This document shows, piece by piece, positions 18,375-27,530 of a DNA stretch of 64,000 nt. The notes under the pieces are model-generated. The model worked only from the letters and a program-made list of their open reading frames with translations, searched no databases and was not told the origin of the DNA. This stretch comes from Myxococcota bacterium. Its GTDB lineage: Bacteria > Myxococcota_A > Polyangia > Palsa-1104 > JAEUJZ01. Each line of letters starts with the position of its first letter. Position 1 is the stretch's first letter. The stretch covers positions 1 through 64,000 of the forward strand of contig JANWXW010000049.1 of NCBI GenBank assembly GCA_025057315.1, written 5' to 3'. Position numbers and translations under genes: made by a program.

Positions 18375-19423
18375 CGGTTCTCCCTCAGCTCGGCCAGGCG
18401 GCGCTCGGCCAGGCGAGCCGCCTCGGTGCCGGGGTAGTGCTGGGTGACCTGGCTTAGGACGGCACGCCCCCGCTCTTGGTCGCCCAAGATCAACAGGCAG
18501 AAGCCGAGCTTAAGGAGCGCATCGGGGGCCTTGTTGCCGCTAGGCCAGCGCTCCACCACGGCCCGGAAGGACGAGGCCGCCTCCTTGTAGCCCTTGCGAG
18601 CATAGAAGCTCTCAGCGAGCCAGTACTGGGCGTTGTCGGCATAGTCATGGCGGGGGAAGCGACGGACAAACTCGCGCAGGTCGCGTTCGGCCTCAGCATA
18701 CCGCCCGCCGCGCAGGTGCTCGTAGCCGATGCGGTACAGGGCCATGGGCTCCTCTGGGCTGGCACTGGCCGGGGTCGCCTCCAGCGGAGCAGGCGGTGGG
18801 CGAGCGTCAGAGGGGGCCGGGGGGAGCACGGAGGCTGGGCCTGGGGGACGCGGAGCGGCGGTGGCGGTGGATGCCGGGGCGCGGGGCAGGGGCACCACGC
18901 CGAGGTTGTCCTCAACCGGTGGCAACGGTGGTAGGCGGAGCCGGCCAGTCAACCCTTGGGTCAACGGGGTCGTGCGCCGCAGCTGCGTTGCCGGCGTCCG
19001 TCGGCCTTCGGTGCGCACTGGGCGCTCGGACTCCTCGGCTGGCAACGCCTCGGCGAAGGCATCGCCCTCGGCCCGCAGCAGCGGACGGATGCGTTCGGGC
19101 GTCTCGGAACGGGCTGCCCCTGCGAACTCCACCGGGGCCGACTGCAGCGCGCTTGTCGACTCGTCGGGGCGCAGCGTCACTGCCGGCAGGTCGACCGCCC
19201 CGCGGCGCAGCTGCGCCACGCGCTGGCTCTCCAGCTGATCGGTCAGCACCAGAATGCGGTTCTCTAGCTCCTCCTGCCGTTGGAGGGCCTCCAGATATCG
19301 CTCCCGCAGGGCCGACACCTCTTCGGTCAGCTCCCGCACCCGGCTGCCCATGGTTGCCTGTGCGCAGCCGGCCAGCAGCAGCACCCCCGGGAGCCATCGC
19401 CACAAGGGGGTCCTCAGAGCCAT
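18371..19423 (-). CDS. CpoB/YbgF-like TPR lipoprotein
   Basis: 350 residues. Lipobox LLLAGC with Cys20, a coiled coil at about 25-65 (VRELTEEVSALRERYLEAL), a long Pro/Ala-rich linker (100-225), and TPR repeats at 226-345 (ALYRIGYEHLRGGRYAEAE, DNAQYWLAESFYARKGYKEA, DALLKLGFCLLILGDQERG). The coiled coil plus C-terminal TPR layout matches CpoB/YbgF of the Tol-Pal system, which coordinates outer-membrane constriction with PBP1B. No tol or pal gene is next to it; its partner here is the LysM protein, suggesting a cell-wall role. An aaaagg ribosome site precedes the ATG. Confidence 0.85.
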   Translation of the reverse strand: MALRTPLWRWLPGVLLLAGCAQATMGSRVRELTEEVSALRERYLEALQRQEELENRILVLTDQLESQRVAQLRRGAVDLPAVTLRPDESTSALQSAPVEFAGAARSETPERIRPLLRAEGDAFAEALPAEESERPVRTEGRRTPATQLRRTTPLTQGLTGRLRLPPLPPVEDNLGVVPLPRAPASTATAAPRPPGPASVLPPAPSDARPPPAPLEATPASASPEEPMALYRIGYEHLRGGRYAEAERDLREFVRRFPRHDYADNAQYWLAESFYARKGYKEAASSFRAVVERWPSGNKAPDALLKLGFCLLILGDQERGRAVLSQVTQHYPGTEAARLAERRLAELRENR

Positions 19424-19429
19424 CCTTTT

Positions 19430-19500
19430 TTAGTGTACGTTTCCGCGCGGCAAGAACAAAGCGTTGTTTAGTTGTTTATATCTTGATATCTTGGTTCTTT
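19430..19500 (-). promoter_or_regulatory. AT-rich promoter-like block with a tandem 8-mer
   Basis: In a GC-rich genome this 70-base stretch is strikingly AT-rich. It contains atatcttg twice in tandem (19478-19493). On the minus strand a TTGTTC-16-TACACT pair lies just before the CpoB-like start. Probably the promoter region of the CpoB/LysM operon, possibly combined with the end of the EPS operon transcript. Confidence 0.35.
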
Positions 19501-19519
19501 GGGCGGCCACCTGCAGCAG

Positions 19520-20884
19520 CTACCGCTCGATGACCACATGGCGACGCTTGCCCGAAGGCAGCGGCGGGATGGTGTGAACCACATGGACATGGAGCGGCAG
19601 CTCACCCAGATAGGGGGCAAGCCGGTGGCGCAGCCCCTCCACCACGCGCTCGTCGTAGTCGGGCCCTGGAACCAGGAACAAATCGATCCGTCCGTCGCGC
19701 CGCTGCACCGCCTGAAACTGGTCTACCTTGCCGCCAAGCCCGGCGATGACGGAGTTAAATACGATGCCCGGGATGCCACGCCCGTCGCGGCCGCGGAGCA
19801 GGTCCTGCTGCCGTCCCTCCAGGTGCGACAGACGGCGTAGGCCGCGGCCGCAGGCGCAGCGGGCAGACGCTGGCATCGCAGCCGCCAAGTCTGAGGTGAC
19901 ATAGCGAATCAGAGGCATGGCGAGGTTGTGTAGGTCCGTGACCACCACCTGCCCCACCTCTCCGTCGGGGAGGCGGCGGCCCCGCTCGTCGACGATCTCG
20001 ACCACCAAGTTCTCCATCGACAGATGGAGCCCCTGGTGCGCCTCGCACTCGCTGGCAATGAGCATGAATTCGCGGCAACCGTAGGTCTCAAAGACCGACC
20101 CGGGAGCGCCAAAAGCGGCCTCCAGCACCGGGCGGTCTTGGGGAAAAAGGCGCTCCGCACCGCAGATGACCCGCATCGGCGGCCAGCTTCGTAGCCCATG
20201 GCGCAGGACGAAGCGGCCAAGCTGCACGGTGGCCTGGGTAAAGCCGATGAGGCAGGTCGGGCGCAGCCGGCGCAGCACATCCACCGCGGCCTGCAGATCG
20301 GCCTCCCCCTGGCGGGCGCAGTCCAGGTAGAGTTCGCGTCGCAGCGCGCGGTCCAGAGCGATCTTGAGCGCCTTGGTTCGATTGGGCGGCACGGCAGCCG
20401 GGCCCCAGAAGTGGACCGTCTTGGCCCCGGGCACGGCGCCGGCCCAGCCATAGGCGCGGAGCTTGATCGCTTGGCGCCACACCTCGCTGTCGGGGCTGTA
20501 GCGAAAACGGAACGGCTGACCGGTGGTCCCGCTGGTGGATTTTTCCAGCAGGGGGCTGCCCGGGACAATCATCTCGGCCTGGCTTCGCTGGGCCTCCTCG
20601 CGGGACAGAAGCGGCAGCCGCTCCAGATCCTCCAGCGAGCGCAGCCTGGCCGGATCGAAGCCGGCCGCGCGGAACCGCCGGCGGTAAAACGGCGAATGGG
20701 TGGCAGCATGGACCAACAACCGGCGCAGCTTGCCAATCTGCAGGGCCTCCAACTCCTCGGGCGGTCGGAACTGGCTACGCTCCAGGTAGGCTAGGCGAGC
20801 CCGGGTCGGTCGGCCTCGCACGGCCTCCCACAGGGGCCAGAGCAGATGGCGGTAGAGGGCAGTATAGGTGTCCATGGGTTGCAT
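19520..20884 (-). CDS. PaaK-like adenylate-forming ligase
   Basis: 454 residues. The AMP-binding P-loop motif STSGTTGQPFRFRYS is clear, followed later by YGCREF, RYVTSDLA and a Cys cluster (ARCACGRGLRRL) typical of the phenylacetate-CoA ligase/coenzyme F390 synthetase branch. In EPS loci, members of this family (often called CapK/PaaK-like) are found beside AsnB, deacetylase and CpsD genes; the substrate there is not well established. Last gene of the six-gene operon, 12 bases after the previous gene. Confidence 0.85.
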   Translation of the reverse strand: MQPMDTYTALYRHLLWPLWEAVRGRPTRARLAYLERSQFRPPEELEALQIGKLRRLLVHAATHSPFYRRRFRAAGFDPARLRSLEDLERLPLLSREEAQRSQAEMIVPGSPLLEKSTSGTTGQPFRFRYSPDSEVWRQAIKLRAYGWAGAVPGAKTVHFWGPAAVPPNRTKALKIALDRALRRELYLDCARQGEADLQAAVDVLRRLRPTCLIGFTQATVQLGRFVLRHGLRSWPPMRVICGAERLFPQDRPVLEAAFGAPGSVFETYGCREFMLIASECEAHQGLHLSMENLVVEIVDERGRRLPDGEVGQVVVTDLHNLAMPLIRYVTSDLAAAMPASARCACGRGLRRLSHLEGRQQDLLRGRDGRGIPGIVFNSVIAGLGGKVDQFQAVQRRDGRIDLFLVPGPDYDERVVEGLRHRLAPYLGELPLHVHVVHTIPPLPSGKRRHVVIER

Positions 20885-20896
20885 GTGCAGCTCGAA

Positions 20897-22081
20897 TCAG
20901 CCTGGCGTCGGCGATGCCGTGGGAGGGTCGGCTTCGCCTGTACCCCGCACCGGGGGCGGTGGCAGGAGGTAGTCGCGGAAGCTGGCCGGGTCTCCTTCGT
21001 GGCCATCCATGGCCGCGCAGGCGATGTTGTACAGCTCCCGGGCCGTAACATAATGAAGAACCCAGCGCACGCCGTCGTTGTAGTGACGATGCAGAAATTG
21101 ATGCATCTGCTGCAGCGGCGGACCTAGCAGGGCCTGGGCCTGCGCCTCGGGGGCCCCGTGGGTGTGGACCTTGACAAAGATCCACTCCGGGCGGTCTTCG
21201 ATGCAGATGCCCTGGCGGACCCAGCAGCGGATGCGCTCGGGTGTGGGCGGGTTTGCGGCGGTGATGGCCGCGGCCTCGATGCGCGGTAGCAGCCGTCCGG
21301 AGCGGAAGATGAGGGCCAGCGGTCCCTGCACGAGCAAGATCCGATCCTCATGGCGGATGCCCACCGTCGCCCGTTCGGCCCACTCGTAGCAGCGGGCACG
21401 GCGTAGGTCCCCTATGGGCCAGTAGATTTGGTTCACCACCCGGGGCTGGGTCGGATGAGGTGCAGAGGGGAAAGTAAAGTCAGCATAGCAGCCGGTGTCA
21501 AATAGCAGCTCCAGTTCCTCATCCACGCCGCAGCTGGTCCCGTCGCGATGCGCGTTGCACAGGGCCCAGTTGCCGTGGATGAAGGCGTAGCGCAGGCGCC
21601 CCTCGGCTCGGCTGAAGTGCCCGTGGCTGCCGAGCTGGTCCAGGAAACGCAGGATTTTGTTGCGCAGGGCCTCGGCGGTATCGGCGTGGTGGTGCAGGTG
21701 CAGCTCCACCTCACCAAAGCCGCGGGCGCACAGCTCGGTCAGGCGCTCCAGGTAAGCGGGGCGGTACTCCTCACCTGGGAAGAAGAAGCTGTGCTGCGGC
21801 GGCCGGCCGTCGGCGTCGCGGAAGCTGGAAAAGGCCCGTGGGTAGCCCCGTTGCCAGGCTGCCACGCGCGCCTCCCCGACGGCAGGGCCTGCGCCTGCCC
21901 ACTCGGGCTCAAAATGATCACAGAAGCAAAAGCACAGGTGGCGCAAGCTCTGGTGGCCGGTGGCCCGACGGGCCGCCTCTGTAGCGGCTGTGCGGATGGC
22001 GTGACGCAGCCAAGGTCCGGCCCAGGTGTGGATGTTTTTCTGACGCAACAGGCGGAAGGGGTGGCGGAGCAGCGAGTACAT
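20897..22081 (-). CDS. Polysaccharide-deacetylase-like protein
   Basis: 394 residues from ATG 22081, only 2 bases after the previous stop. LCFCFCDHFEPEW near residue 50 resembles the first NodB-fold strand carrying the metal Asp. EVELHLHHHADTAEAL supplies a histidine-rich metal site like the HxxxH motif 2. YAFIHGNWALCN and RHEDRILLVQGPLALIF complete a barrel-like pattern. I infer a divergent carbohydrate esterase/deacetylase-type TIM barrel from the motifs and the EPS-type neighbours; a different metal-dependent hydrolase is possible. No signal peptide is evident. Confidence 0.6.
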   Translation of the reverse strand: MYSLLRHPFRLLRQKNIHTWAGPWLRHAIRTAATEAARRATGHQSLRHLCFCFCDHFEPEWAGAGPAVGEARVAAWQRGYPRAFSSFRDADGRPPQHSFFFPGEEYRPAYLERLTELCARGFGEVELHLHHHADTAEALRNKILRFLDQLGSHGHFSRAEGRLRYAFIHGNWALCNAHRDGTSCGVDEELELLFDTGCYADFTFPSAPHPTQPRVVNQIYWPIGDLRRARCYEWAERATVGIRHEDRILLVQGPLALIFRSGRLLPRIEAAAITAANPPTPERIRCWVRQGICIEDRPEWIFVKVHTHGAPEAQAQALLGPPLQQMHQFLHRHYNDGVRWVLHYVTARELYNIACAAMDGHEGDPASFRDYLLPPPPVRGTGEADPPTASPTPG

Positions 22082-22083
22082 AA

Positions 22084-22677
22084 TTAGACACCGGTCAGGA
22101 TGACTCCCAGACAGCGACAGGTGGCAAAGTCGCGCTGCAGTCGCTCCAGATCCTGCTCCGTTGTTTTGAGTGCACGAGCGACAAAAACCAGCGCGTCGCA
22201 CATGGCCGCGGCGGACAGGTGCTCGCCGAGGCGGTCCAGGCCGGTCATGTCCACCAGAAGCTGCTCGAACATGGTCCGGCCCGAGCGCAGGATGCGCGCC
22301 ATCTCGACCAGACCGGCCCCGATGGAGGCCTGCGGCGGCAGGGAGAGCAGGGCCAGCTTATCGCTGCTCAGCCAGCGCGTGCGCAGCAGGCCGCTGCCCT
22401 CCAGGGTCGGGGCATCCGGAGGGGGCGGCAGGGCCGACCAGCGGGCATTGATGTCGATGAGCGCCACCGGCGAGCCGCTCTGCTCGGCCAGCGCCACGCC
22501 GACCTGGGCCGCCGCCGGCAGGACGGCCGCCGCGTCGCTGGCCGGGCAGAACCCCAACACGGCCAGGCGCTCCCGACGGATGAGGCGAGCGATGTGCCGC
22601 GCTGCCTCAACGACCTCGGGAAAGCGCTCCGGATCGGCAACCTGGAGCGTGGCGGCACGGGAGCGGGGGCGCAGCAT
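22084..22677 (-). CDS. CpsD/CapB-like P-loop protein lacking Walker A (pseudo-kinase)
   Basis: 197 residues aligning by eye to the bacterial tyrosine kinase/MinD-like domain of EPS systems. A helical lead-in (EVVEAARHIARLIRRERL) is followed where GxGKST should be by FCPASDAAAVLP (43-54), with no Gly-Lys-Ser/Thr. The Walker A' position reads VALIDIN (71-77) and Walker B reads LLVDMT (140-145). The closing ALVFVARALKTTEQDLERL, then LGVILTGV, is the family's normal end. No C-terminal tyrosine cluster is present. It is thus probably unable to bind ATP normally and may act as a scaffold or copolymerase regulator. Last in a run of genes spaced 2-40 bases. Confidence 0.7.
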   Translation of the reverse strand: MLRPRSRAATLQVADPERFPEVVEAARHIARLIRRERLAVLGFCPASDAAAVLPAAAQVGVALAEQSGSPVALIDINARWSALPPPPDAPTLEGSGLLRTRWLSSDKLALLSLPPQASIGAGLVEMARILRSGRTMFEQLLVDMTGLDRLGEHLSAAAMCDALVFVARALKTTEQDLERLQRDFATCRCLGVILTGV

Positions 22678-22715
22678 AGAGGATGCTTACACATGTAGCG
22701 CGCCGGCTATGCCTC

Positions 22716-23807
22716 TCAAGGGGGGCGCAGCCGGCAAGCGGGCTCATCGGTCGGCCGGGGATGTTCACCGCGCTCGGGCAGGCCCACCGTCCGGAGGAGC
22801 ACCTCCAGGCGCCGTGCGAAGGTATGTTCGCGGTGGGCGCGCTGGTGGGCACGCCACGCCATCTCTGCTCGCTCTGCGGGCCGGGCTAGGTAGTATTCAA
22901 CTTTGTCGCGCAGGTCGGCCCGCCCGGAAAAGGTCGCTACCTCGCGGCCTGGCTCGAAGTAGTTGCGCAGCGCGGGGCGTTCATCCGTAAGCTGGAAGGC
23001 GCCGATGCCGGCCAGCTCGAAGGTACGCTTGTTGACGTCGCCGATGCCGGCATAGTGGTTGGTGTTAAGTGCAATGCGGCATGCCAGCATGGCCCGGCAC
23101 TTTTCCTCGCCGAGCACGACGCGACCGGCCCAGAAGTCGCGGGCCCGATGGCGCAACCAACGCGGCGGCCGCGCTCCCCACAGCTTGACGTCCAGCGTGC
23201 CATCGAGCAGCGGCTCCAGCAGGCGCACCCGATAGGGATAGTAGTTGCCAAAGGTCGCCACGTCGGCCCCATAGCGGGCGCGGTCGGCATCGGTCAGCGG
23301 CACCGGTCGGTGATAGTCGGGGTCGCAACACTGCGGCAGGTGGTAGATGTTGGGGGCGGACAGGACCGTGCGCAGGCGCTCGACCATGAAGGTGTCCTGA
23401 AAAAACAGCGCGTCCCAAGGAGCCAGCAGGAATTGGCCCCGCCCGAAGCTGGTGAAGGCATCGGGGAACCAGCCCACGCAGCGCACGCCGCGGGCGCGCA
23501 GCCGCTCCACGGTCTCGGGCAGCACCCACAACAGCTGCACCACGAGCACCAGGTCTGCGCCATAGTCCGCTGCTTGCTCCAGCAGCCGTCGCTGCGCAAA
23601 GTAAAACGGCTCGCGCACGGTGGCGCGCAGCAGCACCTCGGCCAGCTTGTAGGCCGCACCGTAGCGTCGCAGCGGCCAGGGCACACCCAGGTGTTGGCGC
23701 AGATCGCACACCTCGGCCTCATGTCCCAGCGCACGCAGGCCCCGAACGCAGCCCATCTCAGAGCTGTCCACCCAGCTGGGCCCGACAACCAGCACGCGCA
23801 TGCTCAT
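22716..23807 (-). CDS. CgeB-like glycosyltransferase
   Basis: 363 residues. The N-terminal half begins MRVLVVGPSW and has the DUF3880-like strand pattern (ADLVLVVQLLWVLPETVERL, CVGWFPDAF). The C-terminal half has ALNTNHYAGIGDVNKRTFE, GAFQLTDERP and YYLARPAERAEMA, diagnostic of the CgeB/Glyco_trans_1_2 group (spore-maturation type transferases). The ATG at 23807 overlaps the asnB stop (ATGA), which decides the start over longer alternatives. Confidence 0.82.
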   Translation of the reverse strand: MSMRVLVVGPSWVDSSEMGCVRGLRALGHEAEVCDLRQHLGVPWPLRRYGAAYKLAEVLLRATVREPFYFAQRRLLEQAADYGADLVLVVQLLWVLPETVERLRARGVRCVGWFPDAFTSFGRGQFLLAPWDALFFQDTFMVERLRTVLSAPNIYHLPQCCDPDYHRPVPLTDADRARYGADVATFGNYYPYRVRLLEPLLDGTLDVKLWGARPPRWLRHRARDFWAGRVVLGEEKCRAMLACRIALNTNHYAGIGDVNKRTFELAGIGAFQLTDERPALRNYFEPGREVATFSGRADLRDKVEYYLARPAERAEMAWRAHQRAHREHTFARRLEVLLRTVGLPERGEHPRPTDEPACRLRPP

Positions 23808-25783
23808 CCCTCCCTGGCCAGCGCTGCCAACCGTGGGACTGTGCGCCGCAGCCACACGCTGCAGAGGAAACCAACCCAGATGCGGCCCACCAGGGCATGG
23901 CGCCGGCGGCGGAAAAAGTCCTCTAGCGAGGCACGCCAGGCGGGTCCATCGGTCAGGTCAGCCAGAGCCGGGGGCAGCGGGTCGGCCTCTGCGCGCACGC
24001 GGTCCTCGTGAGCCAGCAGCCATTGCCGCTGCGGCGACCAGAAGCCCATCTTGTCCGGGCGCAGGCGCACCTCCTCGGGCATTAGTCCACGGGCCACCTC
24101 GCGGAGCAGCCACTTGGTGTAGCCTTGCCCCATGCGCGCCTGGGGGGTGGTGGCAAAGACCAGCTCGGCCAGTCGGTGGTCCAGGTACGGTGCGCGCGAC
24201 TCGATCCCAAAGGCCATCGTGTTGCGGTCGTCCTGGCGCAGAATATGAGGCAAGGCCCACCGGTGCACGCAGTCTAGGAGGTAGGCGTCAAAGGGGGGGA
24301 AGCGGCGATCGGGCAGCTCCCCGCACTCGTACCGCCCTGGCGCGCTGGCGCACAGCGCACGCCCAGCTGCAGAGAGGGGGTATTCGTCCTGCACGCGCAG
24401 CGCATGCAGGCGCTCGCGCAGCGGTCTGGGCGTTGCGTGGTACAGGCCAGCCAGAAGCAGCCTCGCCCTGGACTCGCCCAGCAGGCGAGCACGGGCAGTG
24501 GCCGCTGAGATCGCCGCAACGAGCCGGCCCTGACGCAACAGGTGGCCAATGAACGCGTAGTAGTAGGAAACATACCCACCAAAGATCTCGTCGGCGCCCT
24601 GACCGGTGAGCAGCACCTTGACGCCGCTGGCCTGTACCAGCCGCATCAGCGCATAGTGCGCGCAGATGGAGGAGTCGGCGAAGGGCTCCTCCTGGTGGTA
24701 GAGCACGTCCTCCAGGTCTGCGCCGAGCTCGGCCAGGGTTGGGCGGCTGCGCAAGGGCAGCACAGCTTCCTTGGGCAGAGAGGCCAGCATGCGCTCGGCC
24801 CAGGGCGTCTCGTCCCCCTTTGTCTCCTCGTGGGTGCCGGGGAACTGGCTCAGGAACACGCGATAGGGGCCGGACAGCAGCCCGAGCCGGTACAGGGGCC
24901 CAGCCACCAGGGCCGTGAGCAGCGATGAATCCAGGCCCCCCGACAGGGTGCCTCCGAGTGGCACATCGCTGCGCAGCCGCACGGTGATGGCGTCGGTGAG
25001 CAGCTCCCGCACACGCGCCACCAGCGCCGGTCCGGGGCTGATGCGGTCTCGGGCGGGCACCGGGGGCAGGGTCCAGTAGCGCGACAGACGCGGGGGTTCC
25101 TGGGGCGCGATGCGCAGCAGGCCCGCGGGCGGAACCTGCAAGATCGCCTCGAAGGTCCCCCACTCTTCGTGATGGTCGATGGCGTGGGTGCGCAGGAACT
25201 CGGCCAGCGCCACCATGTTGGGGCGGGGGGCAAGCTGCGGCAGCACGAAGAGGGCCTTTTGCTCTGAGGCAAAGGCCAGGCGCACGGGTCCTCCTGGAAG
25301 CCAGGCATAGTAGAGCGGTTTTTTGCCAAAGCGGTCACGGCACAGCCAGAGCGTGCGCTGCAGGCGGTCCCAGATGGCAAAAGCAAACATGCCACGCAGG
25401 CGCTCCAGGCACGCCGGGCCCCAAGCTGCCCAGGCCTCCACCAGAACCTCGGTATCGGAATGGCCACGCAAGGGCGGTGCCCCGGCGCGGGCGCGCAGCT
25501 CGGCGGACAGCTCGATGTAGTTGTAGATGGCACCGTTGAAGACGATGACATAGCGGCCGCTGTGGTCGGCCATCGGCTGGGCCCCAGCCGGGCTGGGATC
25601 GATGATCGCCAGGCGGCGGTGCCCCAGGTGCACCTGGAGGCCCGGCCCTCCATCGGACCACAGACCGTCTCCATCGGGGCCGCGGTGGCGCAAGATGGCG
25701 GCCATGCGGCGGACGCGTCGGGCCACCTGTGCTGCCTCCTGGGCAGGCAAAGGGACCGTCACCAGGCCGACAATGGCGCACAT
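23804..25783 (-). CDS. asnB: Glutamine-hydrolysing asparagine synthase (EPS-type amidotransferase)
   Basis: 659 residues. Cys2 nucleophile (MCAIVGLV), HRGPDGDG and the glutaminase Asn/Asp strand (FNGAIYNYIEL) form the N-terminal Ntn domain. The synthetase domain has the PP-loop SGGLDSS and LLTGQGADEIFGGY. True asparagine synthesis is possible, but members in EPS loci (XrtA-type amidotransferases) are thought to amidate sugars or peptides of the glycan. It is coupled to the GT downstream. A second AsnB lies at 55704, in a similar setting. Confidence 0.93.
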   Translation of the reverse strand: MCAIVGLVTVPLPAQEAAQVARRVRRMAAILRHRGPDGDGLWSDGGPGLQVHLGHRRLAIIDPSPAGAQPMADHSGRYVIVFNGAIYNYIELSAELRARAGAPPLRGHSDTEVLVEAWAAWGPACLERLRGMFAFAIWDRLQRTLWLCRDRFGKKPLYYAWLPGGPVRLAFASEQKALFVLPQLAPRPNMVALAEFLRTHAIDHHEEWGTFEAILQVPPAGLLRIAPQEPPRLSRYWTLPPVPARDRISPGPALVARVRELLTDAITVRLRSDVPLGGTLSGGLDSSLLTALVAGPLYRLGLLSGPYRVFLSQFPGTHEETKGDETPWAERMLASLPKEAVLPLRSRPTLAELGADLEDVLYHQEEPFADSSICAHYALMRLVQASGVKVLLTGQGADEIFGGYVSYYYAFIGHLLRQGRLVAAISAATARARLLGESRARLLLAGLYHATPRPLRERLHALRVQDEYPLSAAGRALCASAPGRYECGELPDRRFPPFDAYLLDCVHRWALPHILRQDDRNTMAFGIESRAPYLDHRLAELVFATTPQARMGQGYTKWLLREVARGLMPEEVRLRPDKMGFWSPQRQWLLAHEDRVRAEADPLPPALADLTDGPAWRASLEDFFRRRRHALVGRIWVGFLCSVWLRRTVPRLAALAREG

Positions 25784-25826
25784 GAGACAGGCTAAGATAG
25801 CAGGTTTTTGCGGGACGTGGGGAAGG

Positions 25827-26939
25827 CTACAGGTGGACGGCGTTGCGGCTCAGGGAGGTCTCTAGCACCTCTCGGGGTCCGCGCAGGCGGAGGTGAACCA
25901 GCGCCTGGCGCAGCAGCCCGGGCCAGGCGGCAGCTGGGTCGTTGTACATGCTGCAGCGACGACAGGTGTCGGGCATCTCGCCCTGCTTCCAGGCGGCGGT
26001 CAGGTGTCCCAGCCGGCGCCAGGCCTGGGCCAGACCTATGTGCCGGATGTTGCCAAGCGACATCTTGGCATCGTGGTGGATGTTCTGGCACGCGCAGGCC
26101 AGGATCTCCCCGTCGGGGTGTACGGCCAGGTTGTACAGCTGGGCGCAGGGCCGGTTGGTGTGGGGTACCATGGGGCGCAGGCGCATGTCGCCTGTCAGCA
26201 TCTCGGGCTTGATGAGACCGCCCCAATCGCCATACATTTCATTGTACTTAACGTCGTCAGCTAGGCGGATGATCTCCTCCATGTCAGGGTAGCGGAGAAA
26301 CTCCTCCTTGGGCCGGTCAGCGCGGATGCGGATGCTGATGTAGCGACGTCGCTCGGGGGGGCGGGCATGGTTTTCGCGCAGCAGCTGAAGCACGCCCGCG
26401 CGCATGCGGTGATACTGCTTGGAGCGGTACACACGGCGGTACATCTCCTCATCGAAGCCCGAGGTGGAGATGCCGATGATGTCGGGGCCATGCTCCAGAA
26501 ACTCGGATATGCCGATGCGCTCCAGCAGGATGCCATTGGTGGTCAGATAGATGAGCTGCACGCCGGCGCGGCGCAGGGCGGCGATCTTGTCCAGCAGCCG
26601 CGGTGCCACCAGGGGGTCGCCGAGGTTGGGCGACAGATGGATGTGCGGCACACGCAGCGCCGCCACCTCCTCCACCACCCGCTCAAAGATGTCGTCGGGC
26701 ATGTGCCGGCGCTCCTCCCGCGACAGGAACTGGTAGGCACAGAAGGTACAGTCCGCATTGCAAATGCGGGTCAGCGCCACACCGAGCATGGTAAGGTACG
26801 GGTGGTGGACCCACTCTGGGAGCTGGTTCCAGATGCGCTGCATGACTGGCAGGCCCGCGCGGCGCACGAGGTTCTTTCCGCGAACCTTCAGCGCTTGGGC
26901 ACGGTCCATCGAGATGACCCAGCTCATGGTGTCAAGCAT
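25827..26939 (-). CDS. Radical SAM protein with C-terminal Cys cluster
   Basis: 370 residues from ATG 26939 (other ATGs at 26951 and 26927). The CX3CX2C motif RICNADCTFC places Cys60, Cys64 and Cys67 on a [4Fe-4S] cluster that cleaves SAM. The C-terminal region has RPCAQLYNLAVHPDG, ILACACQN and CRRCSM, a SPASM-like arrangement for auxiliary clusters. The substrate could be a sugar, peptide or lipid carrier. It is the promoter-proximal gene of the operon, 43 bases before asnB, so it probably acts in the same pathway. Confidence 0.88.
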   Translation of the reverse strand: MLDTMSWVISMDRAQALKVRGKNLVRRAGLPVMQRIWNQLPEWVHHPYLTMLGVALTRICNADCTFCAYQFLSREERRHMPDDIFERVVEEVAALRVPHIHLSPNLGDPLVAPRLLDKIAALRRAGVQLIYLTTNGILLERIGISEFLEHGPDIIGISTSGFDEEMYRRVYRSKQYHRMRAGVLQLLRENHARPPERRRYISIRIRADRPKEEFLRYPDMEEIIRLADDVKYNEMYGDWGGLIKPEMLTGDMRLRPMVPHTNRPCAQLYNLAVHPDGEILACACQNIHHDAKMSLGNIRHIGLAQAWRRLGHLTAAWKQGEMPDTCRRCSMYNDPAAAWPGLLRQALVHLRLRGPREVLETSLSRNAVHL

Positions 26940-27162
26940 ACTCCCCTGCATCCGGTTGTCCAGGAACCCCTGTTGGGCAGGGGGGGCACGGGTCGCCTTT
27001 TGTGCCCATCCCCCTTGCCGAGCAAAGAGCTCCCGGGGCCGACCTCGCAAGGGCCTGAAGCAGGGTCTTTATGGCCTCTTGTTGGTTCGGCTGGGGGTCA
27101 GAGGGCAGGCTTGTGTGTCCTCCCCACCTGGGGGTCTGACCCATCCGCACATCGGGGGCGCT

Positions 27163-27522
27163 TCACCCCGGCAGCCGGAGCGCGGGCTGCAACAGCTTCA
27201 GCAGCAGGTAGAGGAGGGCGACCACAGCCAGCATGGCCAGCGAGAGCCACTCCAGCGGCACTCGCTTGAGCCCCCGGCGCGACGAGAAGAATCGTCCCTG
27301 CGAGCGCCGCCGGATGAGATCGGGCACAGTCTCTTTTAGATCCTGGGGTGGCCGCACGCGTCCAAGTTGTCCCAGCGGCCTCATCGCCTGCTGGAAGGCC
27401 TCGTAGTCGCTCCGGCAGGCCGCACAGGCATCCAGGTGCGCTTGCACCTTTTGGCGCGTTTCCTCGTCGAGGGTCTGCTCCCAGAGCTCACTGAACTTTT
27501 CCTGGATCTGCGTATGGTCCAT
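27163..27522 (-). CDS. Zinc-finger anti-sigma factor
   Basis: 119 residues. N-terminal ZAS-type motif HLDACAACRSDY with His29, Cys33 and Cys36, followed by a basic linker and one membrane helix at about 92-115 (LSLAMLAVVALLYLLLKLL). Holds its cognate sigma factor at the membrane until a signal arrives. Follows the ECF sigma gene by 8 bases. No large periplasmic sensor domain remains after the helix, so the signal may be sensed by redox at the Zn site or via a partner. Confidence 0.85.
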   Translation of the reverse strand: MDHTQIQEKFSELWEQTLDEETRQKVQAHLDACAACRSDYEAFQQAMRPLGQLGRVRPPQDLKETVPDLIRRRSQGRFFSSRRGLKRVPLEWLSLAMLAVVALLYLLLKLLQPALRLPG

Positions 27523-27530
27523 GTCAGGTC

